Below are positions 42,858-49,028 of a stretch of DNA of 49,028 bases, one piece after another. The position numbers and the translations under genes were made by a program. The number at the start of each line of letters is the position of its first letter. Positions within the stretch are counted from its first letter, which is position 1. The notes beneath the pieces were generated by a model, which was given only the letters and a program-made list of their open reading frames with translations, did not search any database and had not been told where the DNA came from. Origin of the DNA: Gammaproteobacteria bacterium (GTDB taxonomy: Bacteria > Pseudomonadota > Gammaproteobacteria > Xanthomonadales > SZUA-5); the NCBI GenBank assembly GCA_030430155.1, contig JAUIFV010000012.1, positions 1 through 49,028 on the forward strand, read 5' to 3'.

Positions 42858-45242
42858 TCAGTCGGCCCGCAAGGCCACGATGGGATCGGTACGCATCGCC
42901 CGCAGGGCCGGCGCCAGCTGGGCCAGCACGGCGACCGTGCCCATGATCGCGGCGCCGCCGATGATTAATGCCAACGGTAGCTCATTGAGCTGGAAGGTGT
43001 GTGCGGCCAAGGCACGCAGGGCGAGCACCGAGCCGAACATCCCGGCCGCGGCGCCCAGCGCCAATGCCAAAGCGCCGTCGCTGAGCACCTGCCAGGCCAG
43101 GTTCTGACGCTGCGCGCCGACCGCCAGGCGCAGGCCGAACTCACGCAGCCGCCGGCGCTGGCTGAGCGCGGCGATGGCGTAGACGCCGAAGGCGCTGAGC
43201 AGCAGCGCCGCAACCGCCAAGGCGCTGACCGCAGTGGCGAAGAAGCGAGTCGATTGCGACTGTGCCCGGACGTCGTCAGCGAGCGCGAACAAGCGGGTTA
43301 CCGACTGCGCCGGGTCGACCGACCACAGCGCGGCCTCCAGCTGTGCAGCGGGCACCGGCGCCTGGCTGCTGACCACAAAGCTCTGCCCCACCCAGGGCCT
43401 CTGCGCGTAGGCGATCAGCACTTCCGGCGCCGGAGCGCGGCGCAAGCCGTCGTTGCGGATGTCATCCATCACCCCGACGACACGATAGCTGAGCGTGCCC
43501 TCGCGCCCCACCGCCAGCTTGACCTGCCGATCCAGCGCCGAGGCATCGCCGTAGAGGCGCTGGGCCAGGGTCTGGCTGATCACGATGACATCCTCGCCGC
43601 CAGCGCGATCACCGGCATCGATGCTGCGCCCGCCCAGCAGCGGAATGCCCAAGGTGCCCAGATAGCCCGGACCAACGCGGCGCACCGTGGCGCGCACCGG
43701 CGGCAGTTCGGGCAGATCGGCTGCGCTGACCTCCTCGGCGGCGCTACCGATGGTCGATAGCGGCGCGGCGGAGGTCAACGCCACCTGACGTACGCCAGGC
43801 AAGGCCGACAGCTTGCTTTGCACCGCATCGGCGAATGCCTGCTGCTGCTCGGGCGTACCGGGGCGGAACAGCTGCAGCACCTGCACCCGCTCGCTGTCGA
43901 AACCGGGATCCACCCGGCCCAGCTTATGCAGGCTGAGCAACAGTGCCATGGCGCCGATCAGACTGATCGTCGACAGCGCCAGCGACAGTCCGGGCAACAT
44001 CTGCCGCGTTCGCGAGAGTCCGCGCAGCACGCCGCTGGCGCCGCTGCGCAGCGGATCGGAAAGCGCGCTGCTGCGCTGCCGCCAGACCAGCAGCGGCGGG
44101 ATCACCAGCATCAATACCAGCGCGAAAAGCATCACGTCCATTCCCAGGCTCAGCTGCTCCACCCGCGGCAGCTGGCTTTCGGCGCTGTGGCGCAGCTGGT
44201 GCAGGGCGGCCAACGCCGCCAGCATCGCTGTCAATCCGGCGGCGACGACGACCGCGTAGAGCTCGATCAGCCGCAGGCGGCGGATTCGCGCCTGGCTGGC
44301 GCCGATGGCGCTCAGTATGGCGTCAGCGTGGCGGCGATCCAGATTGCGCGCATCGAGCAGGATGGCGGCGTTGGCGCAGGCCACCACCAGCACCAGCAAA
44401 GCGATCCCCATCGCCGCCCACAGGCTGTCGCGGACCTCACCGACCAGATCATCAAGCAGGGTGGGCGCGGCGATCTCCCAGCCTTCGGCGGGCAAGCCCT
44501 GATCCCGCTGGACCTCGGTCGCGCGCAGCTTCAGCCAGGTGGCCAGCGCGTCCGGCGAAACTCCCGGCTTCAGCCTGGCCACGCCGTAGTGGTAGCGCGC
44601 GAATCTATAGCCGGGCTGGGTGGAATCCAGCGGCCGGTCGGGAACCCAGGCGCCGATCTCGGGCGCCGGATGGGCGAATTCGGCAGGCATCACCCCGACC
44701 ACGATGGCCGGGCCGCGGTCGGTGTCGATGCGCTGGCCGATGGCCGCCGGATCACCGCCAAACTGGCGCTGCCATTCGCCATGCGAGAGCACGATGGCGC
44801 CGGGCGCGGAGCGATGCTCATCGTCGTTGAACCAACGGCCCAGCAGCGGCGCGGTGGCGAAGGTCTGGAAATAGCCCTGGCCGACGACGCCGACACCGAA
44901 TTCGCGCGGCCGCCCTTCCTCGATCACGGTCAGCCCGCCCCAGGAGTAGCGACCGACGCTGTCCAGCGGCGAATCCGGCGCGGGGGCCGCCAGCTGTTCG
45001 ATCTCGGCGCCGGTCATCCCCCAAGCCTGTTCACCCTGACGCGGATTGGCCGCATGCAGCGCGTGCAGCCTGCCGCTGTCGGCATATGGCAAGGCGCCAA
45101 GAATGCCGCGCAGCAAGCCGAACTGGATCACGCTGAGTGCCAAACCCAGACCCAGTATCAGCGTCAACGCCAGCATAAAAGCCGGTGCCCGACGCAAGCG
45201 CGCTGCCGCCAGCCGCAGGTCCTGGTAGAGGGCGGCGCTCAC
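42858..45242 (-). CDS. ADOP-type FtsX/MacB-like permease without its own ATPase
   Basis: 794 residues. An N-terminal cytoplasmic stub (DLRLAAARLRRAPAFMLALT) leads into a membrane helix, a large MacB-like periplasmic domain (GQGYFQTFATAPLLGRWFND, VLSHGEWQRQFGGDP), several helices, a second periplasmic domain (VGPGYLGTLGIPLLGGRSID) and a final FtsX helix bundle (REFGLRLAVGAQRQNLAWQV). Two FtsX-like units in one chain without an ATPase gene nearby fit the 'duplicated orphan permease' family, which is usually found beside PadR regulators, as here. The substrate is unknown. It is divergent from the PadR gene. Confidence 0.87.
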   Translation of the reverse strand: MSAALYQDLRLAAARLRRAPAFMLALTLILGLGLALSVIQFGLLRGILGALPYADSGRLHALHAANPRQGEQAWGMTGAEIEQLAAPAPDSPLDSVGRYSWGGLTVIEEGRPREFGVGVVGQGYFQTFATAPLLGRWFNDDEHRSAPGAIVLSHGEWQRQFGGDPAAIGQRIDTDRGPAIVVGVMPAEFAHPAPEIGAWVPDRPLDSTQPGYRFARYHYGVARLKPGVSPDALATWLKLRATEVQRDQGLPAEGWEIAAPTLLDDLVGEVRDSLWAAMGIALLVLVVACANAAILLDARNLDRRHADAILSAIGASQARIRRLRLIELYAVVVAAGLTAMLAALAALHQLRHSAESQLPRVEQLSLGMDVMLFALVLMLVIPPLLVWRQRSSALSDPLRSGASGVLRGLSRTRQMLPGLSLALSTISLIGAMALLLSLHKLGRVDPGFDSERVQVLQLFRPGTPEQQQAFADAVQSKLSALPGVRQVALTSAAPLSTIGSAAEEVSAADLPELPPVRATVRRVGPGYLGTLGIPLLGGRSIDAGDRAGGEDVIVISQTLAQRLYGDASALDRQVKLAVGREGTLSYRVVGVMDDIRNDGLRRAPAPEVLIAYAQRPWVGQSFVVSSQAPVPAAQLEAALWSVDPAQSVTRLFALADDVRAQSQSTRFFATAVSALAVAALLLSAFGVYAIAALSQRRRLREFGLRLAVGAQRQNLAWQVLSDGALALALGAAAGMFGSVLALRALAAHTFQLNELPLALIIGGAAIMGTVAVLAQLAPALRAMRTDPIVALRAD

Positions 45243-45567
45243 GACTCTGCCCTGCAGGTACCGATGGTCGATGAGCCCTGGTGGGGCAATGGCTTAGATG
45301 TGGCGATACTCATAGGCGGGTCGATCTGGTGTACTGGCTGATAGCCAATGCAAAGCATGTGCCAGCCCACGACTAGCCCATTTTCGCTGCACTTTGCCGT
45401 ACCTGCCTGTCCAATTCCGAACTACCAAACCTGAAAGCGAACGGATATGGACCCTCACCGCAGGCGGCTAACCAAACCGCTCCTGGTAATGTTTCCGCAT
45501 GCCCCCATGCCTTTAGTTGGGTCCGATATACCTTGCTAACCAAGGTATGCCGTTCTATCGTGGACAC
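45243..45567. promoter_or_regulatory. divergent promoter region with PadR-type palindrome ATACCTTG-N5-CAAGGTAT
   Basis: 325 bases separate the permease (minus) and padR (plus) genes. At 45528-45548, 20 bases before the padR start, lies a perfect inverted repeat with 8-bp arms, ATACCTTG-CTAAC-CAAGGTAT. A similar half-site (TAACGAGGTATA, 46569-46580) occurs just before the hydrolase gene at 46587. PadR proteins bind palindromes of this kind at their own promoters, so autoregulation is likely. The rest of the region holds nothing that I can define. Confidence 0.65.
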
Positions 45568-45915
45568 ATGAGCCAGGACGCCGTCGACACCAGTCTGTCC
45601 AAATGGGAACTGCAGCTGCGCAAGGGGCTGCTGACCTTCGTGGTGCTGCGCGAGCTGAAGCGCGAGCAGCATTACGGCTACAGCCTGATCGCGGCGCTCT
45701 CCAAGGTGCTGCAGGCGGAGATGGCCGAGGGCACCATCTATCCCCTGCTCAGTCGCCTGCAGCGCGACGGGATGATCGATGCCTATTGGCAAATTCAGCC
45801 GTCCGGACCGGCGCGCAAGTACTACCGCATCACCGAGGCGGGAATGCGGCTGCTGAGTGCGATGCAGGCTCATTGGGATCACGTCAATCAGCGTTTGGGA
45901 GACAGCCCGTCATGA
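45568..45915 (+). CDS. PadR-family transcriptional regulator
   Basis: 115 residues from the ATG at 45568. The winged helix is typical: RKGLLTFVVLRELKREQHYG, YSLIAAL, the recognition part AEGTIYPLLSRLQRDGMI and the wing SGPARKYYRITEAG. It is a short (subfamily 2-like) PadR repressor that responds to cell-envelope or drug signals in related systems. The stop overlaps the start of the HAAS-domain gene (ATGA). A palindrome lies directly upstream. Confidence 0.9.
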   Translation: MSQDAVDTSLSKWELQLRKGLLTFVVLRELKREQHYGYSLIAALSKVLQAEMAEGTIYPLLSRLQRDGMIDAYWQIQPSGPARKYYRITEAGMRLLSAMQAHWDHVNQRLGDSPS

Positions 45916-46526
45916 CTGAGCCAGGGCCACCGCGCGGCACCGCGCCGAAATTCGTAGAGGTCGAATCGAGCCAGCTGTGGTCGGCCTATCTGACCCGGGT
46001 GCGGGCGCTGACCAAGGCCTTGGCGGCGTCGCAGCGGCAGGATATCGAAGCCGAAGTACGCGCCCACCTGCTGGAGAGCATGCTGGATGGGTCGGGCAGC
46101 GAAAGCGAACGGCTGCAGTCGGCGCAGCAGCGCCTCGGCGAGCCCGAAGACTACGTCCCAGGCTGGGTCGCCGAACGGCTGAGCTTCAGCGCCGATCCGG
46201 CGCTGGTGCTGCGCAGCCGCTGGCAGCTGATGCGGCTGGATTTCGCCCGTGGCTTTGTCGGGTTGTTGCGCTCGTGCGCCTTCGGTTTCGGTCACATGCT
46301 GGTGTTCTACAGCTTTGCGCTGGTGATACTGAAGCTGATCTACCCCGAGAACGTGGGCCTGTTTGAATTACCCAACGGCTTTCCGATGCTCGGCTTCGTC
46401 GATGTAGCCGGCGCCAAGGAGTATCTGGGCTGGGCGCTGGTGCCGCTGCTGCTGGTGATCGGCTCGGCCCTGTTCTGGGCGATGAACCGAACTGCCCCAA
46501 CTAGGCCGCGGCAATCCGGTAACTAG
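45912..46526 (+). CDS. HAAS-domain (DUF1700-like) membrane protein, PadR partner
   Basis: 204 residues from the ATG at 45912, overlapping the padR stop. The N-terminal part (SAYLTRVRALTKALAASQRQ, DIEAEVRAHLLESML) and the QQRLGEPEDYVPGWVAERL stretch match the HAAS/DUF1700 signalling domain, usually encoded next to PadR regulators. Two C-terminal membrane helices follow (FGHMLVFYSFALVILKLI and YLGWALVPLLLVIGSALFWA). It probably senses a membrane signal and works with the PadR protein. The gene ends 60 bases before the hydrolase gene. Confidence 0.82.
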   Translation: MTEPGPPRGTAPKFVEVESSQLWSAYLTRVRALTKALAASQRQDIEAEVRAHLLESMLDGSGSESERLQSAQQRLGEPEDYVPGWVAERLSFSADPALVLRSRWQLMRLDFARGFVGLLRSCAFGFGHMLVFYSFALVILKLIYPENVGLFELPNGFPMLGFVDVAGAKEYLGWALVPLLLVIGSALFWAMNRTAPTRPRQSGN

Positions 46527-46586
46527 GTTGAGCGCCGCCGCGGTATTGCTGCGTCCAATAACATCGGTTAACGAGGTATATTGAAA

Positions 46587-47681
46587 ATGAAAGAAGCAAG
46601 CGCTACTCGCAAACGCCGCCCGCTGTGGCTGCGACTGATCGGATACACGGTCCTGTTGCTGGTGCTGGCTGTCGCGATCTGCGTCGCCGTGGAGGCCTAT
46701 CTGCGCGCTGTGGACCGCGACCGCTACCCGATGCCGGGAAGCCTGGTGGACATCGGCAGCCATCGCATGCACTGGTGGTGCGAGGGCCAGGGCAAGCCGA
46801 CCGTGGTGCTGGACGCCGGTGCGATCGCCTTCTCGACCTCCTGGCGCAGCCTGCTGCCCTTGGTCGCCGAGGAGCAGCGGGTCTGCGCCTTCGACCGCTC
46901 AGGCCTGGGCTGGAGCGAAGCCGGACCGGGGCCCTGGGATGCCGATCAGGCTGCCGTGGAGCTGGCCGCCCTGCTCGATGCGGTTGGTGAGGATGAACCG
47001 GTGATCTATGTCGGCCACTCCCTAGGCGCGATGCTGGGGCGGGTGTTCGCCGAGCACTATCCGCAGCGGGTGGCCGGGCTGTTGCTGCTGGAGCCGGCGG
47101 ACCCGGAAATCATCATTGCCGAATTCAATGAGGGCAGCGAGTCGCCCTTGACCGACGCGCTGCCGGCCAACGACTGCGGTCCGCAGTGTCAGACGGTGCC
47201 CTGGATTGCCGCCACCGGCGTGCTGCGCTGGTTCCTCGGCGGCCAGGAGATCCTCGCCGACCCGAAGCTGCCGAAGCTGGCGGTGGAGGAGTTCGTGGCC
47301 CGCTCGTTGGCCGGCGACAACATCGCCCACCTGGCCCGCATGGGCAAGTACTTCCCGCGCATCTTCTTTCAGACCCTGGCCAACGACAGCCTCGGCGACA
47401 TTCCGCTGATCATGGGCTACGGCACGCGCAGCGGCGAGCTGCTCGGCGACCATTCCAGCGAGGCGGAATGGGCCAGCGACTATGCCGAACAGGTCGCCGC
47501 CTGGCAGCGCACCGGTGCCCTGACCACGCGTTTTCTGGGCATGCGCGAGGTCGAGGGCGCCAACCACCTGTCGCTGGTGACCTACCCCGAGCACGCGGCA
47601 ACGGTGGCGCGGATGATTGCTGAGCTACGCGCGGCCAGCGTTGTCCGCGCGCCGGTCGCGGCGGAGTCGGCTACGGACTAG
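46587..47681 (+). CDS. membrane-anchored alpha/beta-hydrolase
   Basis: 364 residues from the ATG at 46587 (a TTG at 46581 is in frame). A basic N-terminus and one membrane helix (LIGYTVLLLVLAVAICVAV) anchor a periplasmic alpha/beta hydrolase: VVLDAGAIAFSTSWRSLLPL, RVCAFDRSGLGWSEAGPGPW, the elbow VGHSLGAM with S145, and a C-terminal His in VEGANHLSL. The acid residue is less clear. It follows the PadR/HAAS pair, and an operator-like half-site overlaps its ribosome site region, so it may belong to the PadR regulon. Substrate unknown. Confidence 0.82.
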   Translation: MKEASATRKRRPLWLRLIGYTVLLLVLAVAICVAVEAYLRAVDRDRYPMPGSLVDIGSHRMHWWCEGQGKPTVVLDAGAIAFSTSWRSLLPLVAEEQRVCAFDRSGLGWSEAGPGPWDADQAAVELAALLDAVGEDEPVIYVGHSLGAMLGRVFAEHYPQRVAGLLLLEPADPEIIIAEFNEGSESPLTDALPANDCGPQCQTVPWIAATGVLRWFLGGQEILADPKLPKLAVEEFVARSLAGDNIAHLARMGKYFPRIFFQTLANDSLGDIPLIMGYGTRSGELLGDHSSEAEWASDYAEQVAAWQRTGALTTRFLGMREVEGANHLSLVTYPEHAATVARMIAELRAASVVRAPVAAESATD

Positions 47682-47802
47682 AACCTGTAGGGCGCGCCTC
47701 GGCCAGGCTGGATTGCTGCGCCACGAATTACCGATGACGGATGCAGCGGTGACGGCCCTTGGTGCAGACTGTAGCCCGAGCGTTTGCTTGGGTAGTGCAG
47801 TC

Positions 47803-48708
47803 ATGACCTGGAAACTCAAACACGCTGGGCCGCAGCGCGGCCGTACCGCCATCGTCACCGGCGCCAACGTCGGCCTGGGACTGGAAACTGCACGCGGGCT
47901 GGCCTCGGTGGGCTGCGCGGTGGTGTTGGCCTGTCGCAACCAGGCCAAGGCCGCCGCGGCACGCGATCAGCTGCTCGCCAAGCTGCCGCAGGCGACCATC
48001 GAATGCATTCCGCTGGACCTGTGCAGCCTGGCCTCCGTGCGCGACTTCGTTGCCGAATTCAACGCGCGACATCATCGGCTGGATCTGCTGATCAACAACG
48101 CCGGGATCATGATGCATCCCTACACCCTGACCGAAGACGGCTTTGAGAGTCAGCTGGCGGCGAACTATCTGGGTCACTTCGCGCTCACCGGCCTGCTGCT
48201 GCCACAGCTGCTGGAAACCAGCGGCTCGCGGGTGCTCAACGTCAGCTCGTTGGCGCACCGTTGGAGCCCCATTCGTCTGGACGATCTGCATTTCGCCACT
48301 GGCTACGACGCGCGGCTGGCCTATGGACAAAGCAAGCTGGCCTGTCTGATGTTCGCCTACGAGCTCGATCGACGACTGCGCGCAAACGACCACGACACGC
48401 TGTCGGTGGCGGCCCATCCCGGCGTTTCGGTGACCAATCTGTTCGGCCACTTCAAGCTGCTCAACACCCTGTTCAGGCGACCGGCCGAGCTAATCCTGCA
48501 GTCCGCCGCCGACGGCGCGCGACCGCTGCTGTATGGGGCATTGGCTGACGATGTCGAAGGCGGGGACTACTGCGGTCCGCAACACTTCCAGCAGTGGCGC
48601 GGCCCGCCGGTGAAAGTGGGCTCGAATCGGCGCTCCAGGGACGAACGGGTGGCGGCCGAGCTGTGGGCGCTTTCGGAGCAGGCGACCGGGGTTTCGTTTT
48701 TGTCGTGA
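47803..48708 (+). CDS. short-chain dehydrogenase/reductase (retinol dehydrogenase-like)
   Basis: 301 residues from the ATG at 47803; an earlier ATG at 47734 is in frame. The classical SDR motifs are complete: TGANVGLG (G20, G24, G26) for NAD(P) binding, NNAG (98-101), Ser149 in NVSS and Y174-GQS-K178. The C-terminal part (VAAHPGVSVTNLF, YCGPQHFQQWRGPPVKVG) matches the WWOX/retinol dehydrogenase-like group, which uses lipophilic alcohols or ketones. The arginine in VLACRN after the second strand suggests preference for NADP. It is the last gene before the repeat-rich right end. Confidence 0.87.
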   Translation: MTWKLKHAGPQRGRTAIVTGANVGLGLETARGLASVGCAVVLACRNQAKAAAARDQLLAKLPQATIECIPLDLCSLASVRDFVAEFNARHHRLDLLINNAGIMMHPYTLTEDGFESQLAANYLGHFALTGLLLPQLLETSGSRVLNVSSLAHRWSPIRLDDLHFATGYDARLAYGQSKLACLMFAYELDRRLRANDHDTLSVAAHPGVSVTNLFGHFKLLNTLFRRPAELILQSAADGARPLLYGALADDVEGGDYCGPQHFQQWRGPPVKVGSNRRSRDERVAAELWALSEQATGVSFLS

Positions 48709-48713
48709 GAGCG

Positions 48714-48739
48714 AGGGCTCAGGGCATAGGGCTCAGGGC
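48714..48739. repeat. two tandem copies of AGGGCTCAGGGC
   Basis: The 12-mer occurs at 48714-48725 and 48728-48739 (period 14), just after the SDR stop. It is probably a small non-coding repeat of the kind common between genes in this group. Confidence 0.6.
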
Positions 48740-48779
48740 CCAGGAAAGCTGGTATTCCCGCCTGGCTGATACATCTAGC

Positions 48780-48794
48780 CGTGCCGCTCCCTTG
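48780..48794 (+). repeat. direct repeat CGTGCCGCTCCCTTG, copy 1 (uninterrupted)
   Basis: An exact 15-bp copy recurs at 48919-48933. Here it runs on into TAGGAGC, whereas in the second copy the group II intron begins at the same point. Confidence 0.75.
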
Positions 48795-48888
48795 TAGGAG
48801 CCTGCCTGAAGGCGATCGGATCTGTCGGCCAGCCGGGCCCGCTCCCGTCGACTGAAACGGCTCGTATCGCCAGCAAGCTGGCTCCAAC
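48793..48888. repeat. pair of inverted REP-like units (REPIN)
   Basis: Unit 1 (48793-48819) reads TGTAGGAGCC, 11 bases, then GGCGAT. Unit 2 (48864-48888), read on the minus strand, gives GTTGGAGCC, 11 bases with a GCCAGC/GCTGGC stem, then GGCGATAC. Both share the GGAGCC-N11-GGCGAT frame of Pseudomonas/Xanthomonas REP sequences and face each other. Confidence 0.72.
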
Positions 48889-48918
48889 TAAAGCCGGAGC
48901 CCGCGCTGACTTGGACAT

Positions 48919-48933
48919 CGTGCCGCTCCCTTG
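48919..48933 (+). repeat. direct repeat CGTGCCGCTCCCTTG, copy 2 (3' exon of the intron)
   Basis: The second exact copy ends where the intron sequence starts (48934), so it marks the downstream exon of the minus-strand group II intron. Confidence 0.75.
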
Positions 48934-49028
48934 ATAGGGGTCGGGGAGGAGACCTCCCCGCCCTCCGAACCGTACGTGCGGTTCTCCCGCATACGGCTCT
49001 CCAGCCGGATGTTTCCTCATCGGGATTG
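48934..49028 (-). mobile_element. group II intron, 3' end (domains V and VI), continuing beyond the window
   Basis: Read on the minus strand, 48999-48967 is a domain V hairpin: GAGCCGTATGCGG, GAGA tetraloop, then the complementary strand ending ACGTACGGTTC, with the two-base bulge and the AGC triad near its start. Domain VI follows as a GGGGAGG/CCTCCCC hairpin (about 48945-48962), then the 3' end ...CCCCTAT at 48934. The upstream bases (GATGAGGAAACATCCGGCTG, 49020-49001) also fit the region before domain V. The reverse transcriptase gene should lie to the right of the window. The boundary is fixed by comparison with the uninterrupted repeat copy at 48780. Confidence 0.85.

Noticed and set aside
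48775-49020. Minus-strand frame across the intron end
   Set aside because: It reads through domains V and VI of the group II intron and the REP region, which are structural RNA and repeats, not protein-coding.
1-49028. CRISPR array
   Set aside because: No regularly spaced repeat of 20-40 bases with unique spacers was seen anywhere in the window.

Overview
The window is 49 kb of high-GC bacterial DNA. The best guess is a gammaproteobacterium of the Lysobacterales (Xanthomonadales). This rests on a GumN-like TraB protein, a DesT/DesC/DesB-type fatty-acid desaturation module, an IPTL-type C-terminal sorting signal, two secreted proteins ending in a 'DGFE' tail, and REP-like palindromes of the Pseudomonas/Xanthomonas style. 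This is an inference from gene content; no rRNA or complete tRNA lies in the window.

Left part (1 to about 12,100): the end of a genomic island. A minus-strand operon with 4-base overlaps runs from 8689 leftwards out of the window. It encodes a 2050-residue DEAD/DEAH helicase with a C-terminal DUF1998-type cysteine cluster, a NERD-nuclease/UvrD-type helicase, and an unrecognised protein of at least 269 residues that has no stop codon inside the window. Upstream lie a frameshifted gene of unknown function, a doubtful small ORF, and a class II Fic AMP-transferase with a C-terminal winged helix whose start is embedded in an array of TGTCGA half-sites. The island ends at 12075-12099 in a 25-bp copy of the 3' end of a tRNA (probably tRNA-Gln), followed at once by a terminator hairpin. 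This is the pattern left by site-specific integration into a tRNA gene. The helicase/NERD-helicase operon is a candidate anti-phage system.

Middle part (12.1 to 27 kb): ordinary-looking chromosome. It holds an alpha/beta-hydrolase fused to an OmpR-type DNA-binding domain; an MddA/NnrU-type membrane methyltransferase translationally coupled to an LpqC-like esterase; a degenerate secreted-protein remnant; a 185-bp MITE-like element with perfect 20-bp inverted ends; a GlxA-type regulator divergent from a DUF4442 hotdog protein and an exported OsmC-like protein; a secreted hydrolase with a membrane-bound AraC regulator; a DesT-like repressor divergent from ferredoxin reductase-desaturase-lipase with a perfect operator palindrome between them; and a DUF4199/LuxR membrane pair.

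Right part (27 to 48.7 kb): a TraB/GumN protein and many exported or membrane proteins (IPTL-CTERM protein, 1014-residue secreted protein, subtilisin-like protease, YVTN-type beta-propeller). Two related 'half zinc-ribbon plus membrane helix' genes, one broken, flank the 1014-residue gene. A minus-strand cluster follows (YdeI-like, cold-shock/DUF1294, two small exported proteins, membrane AraC regulator, PTP-like phosphatase, ADOP-type orphan permease). The permease is divergent from PadR, HAAS-domain and hydrolase genes, and an SDR oxidoreductase closes the coding part.

Right end (48.7 to 49.0 kb): a short tandem repeat, a pair of inverted REP-like units, and the 3' end (domains V and VI) of a minus-strand group II intron inserted in the second copy of a 15-bp direct repeat. 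The rest of the intron lies beyond the window.
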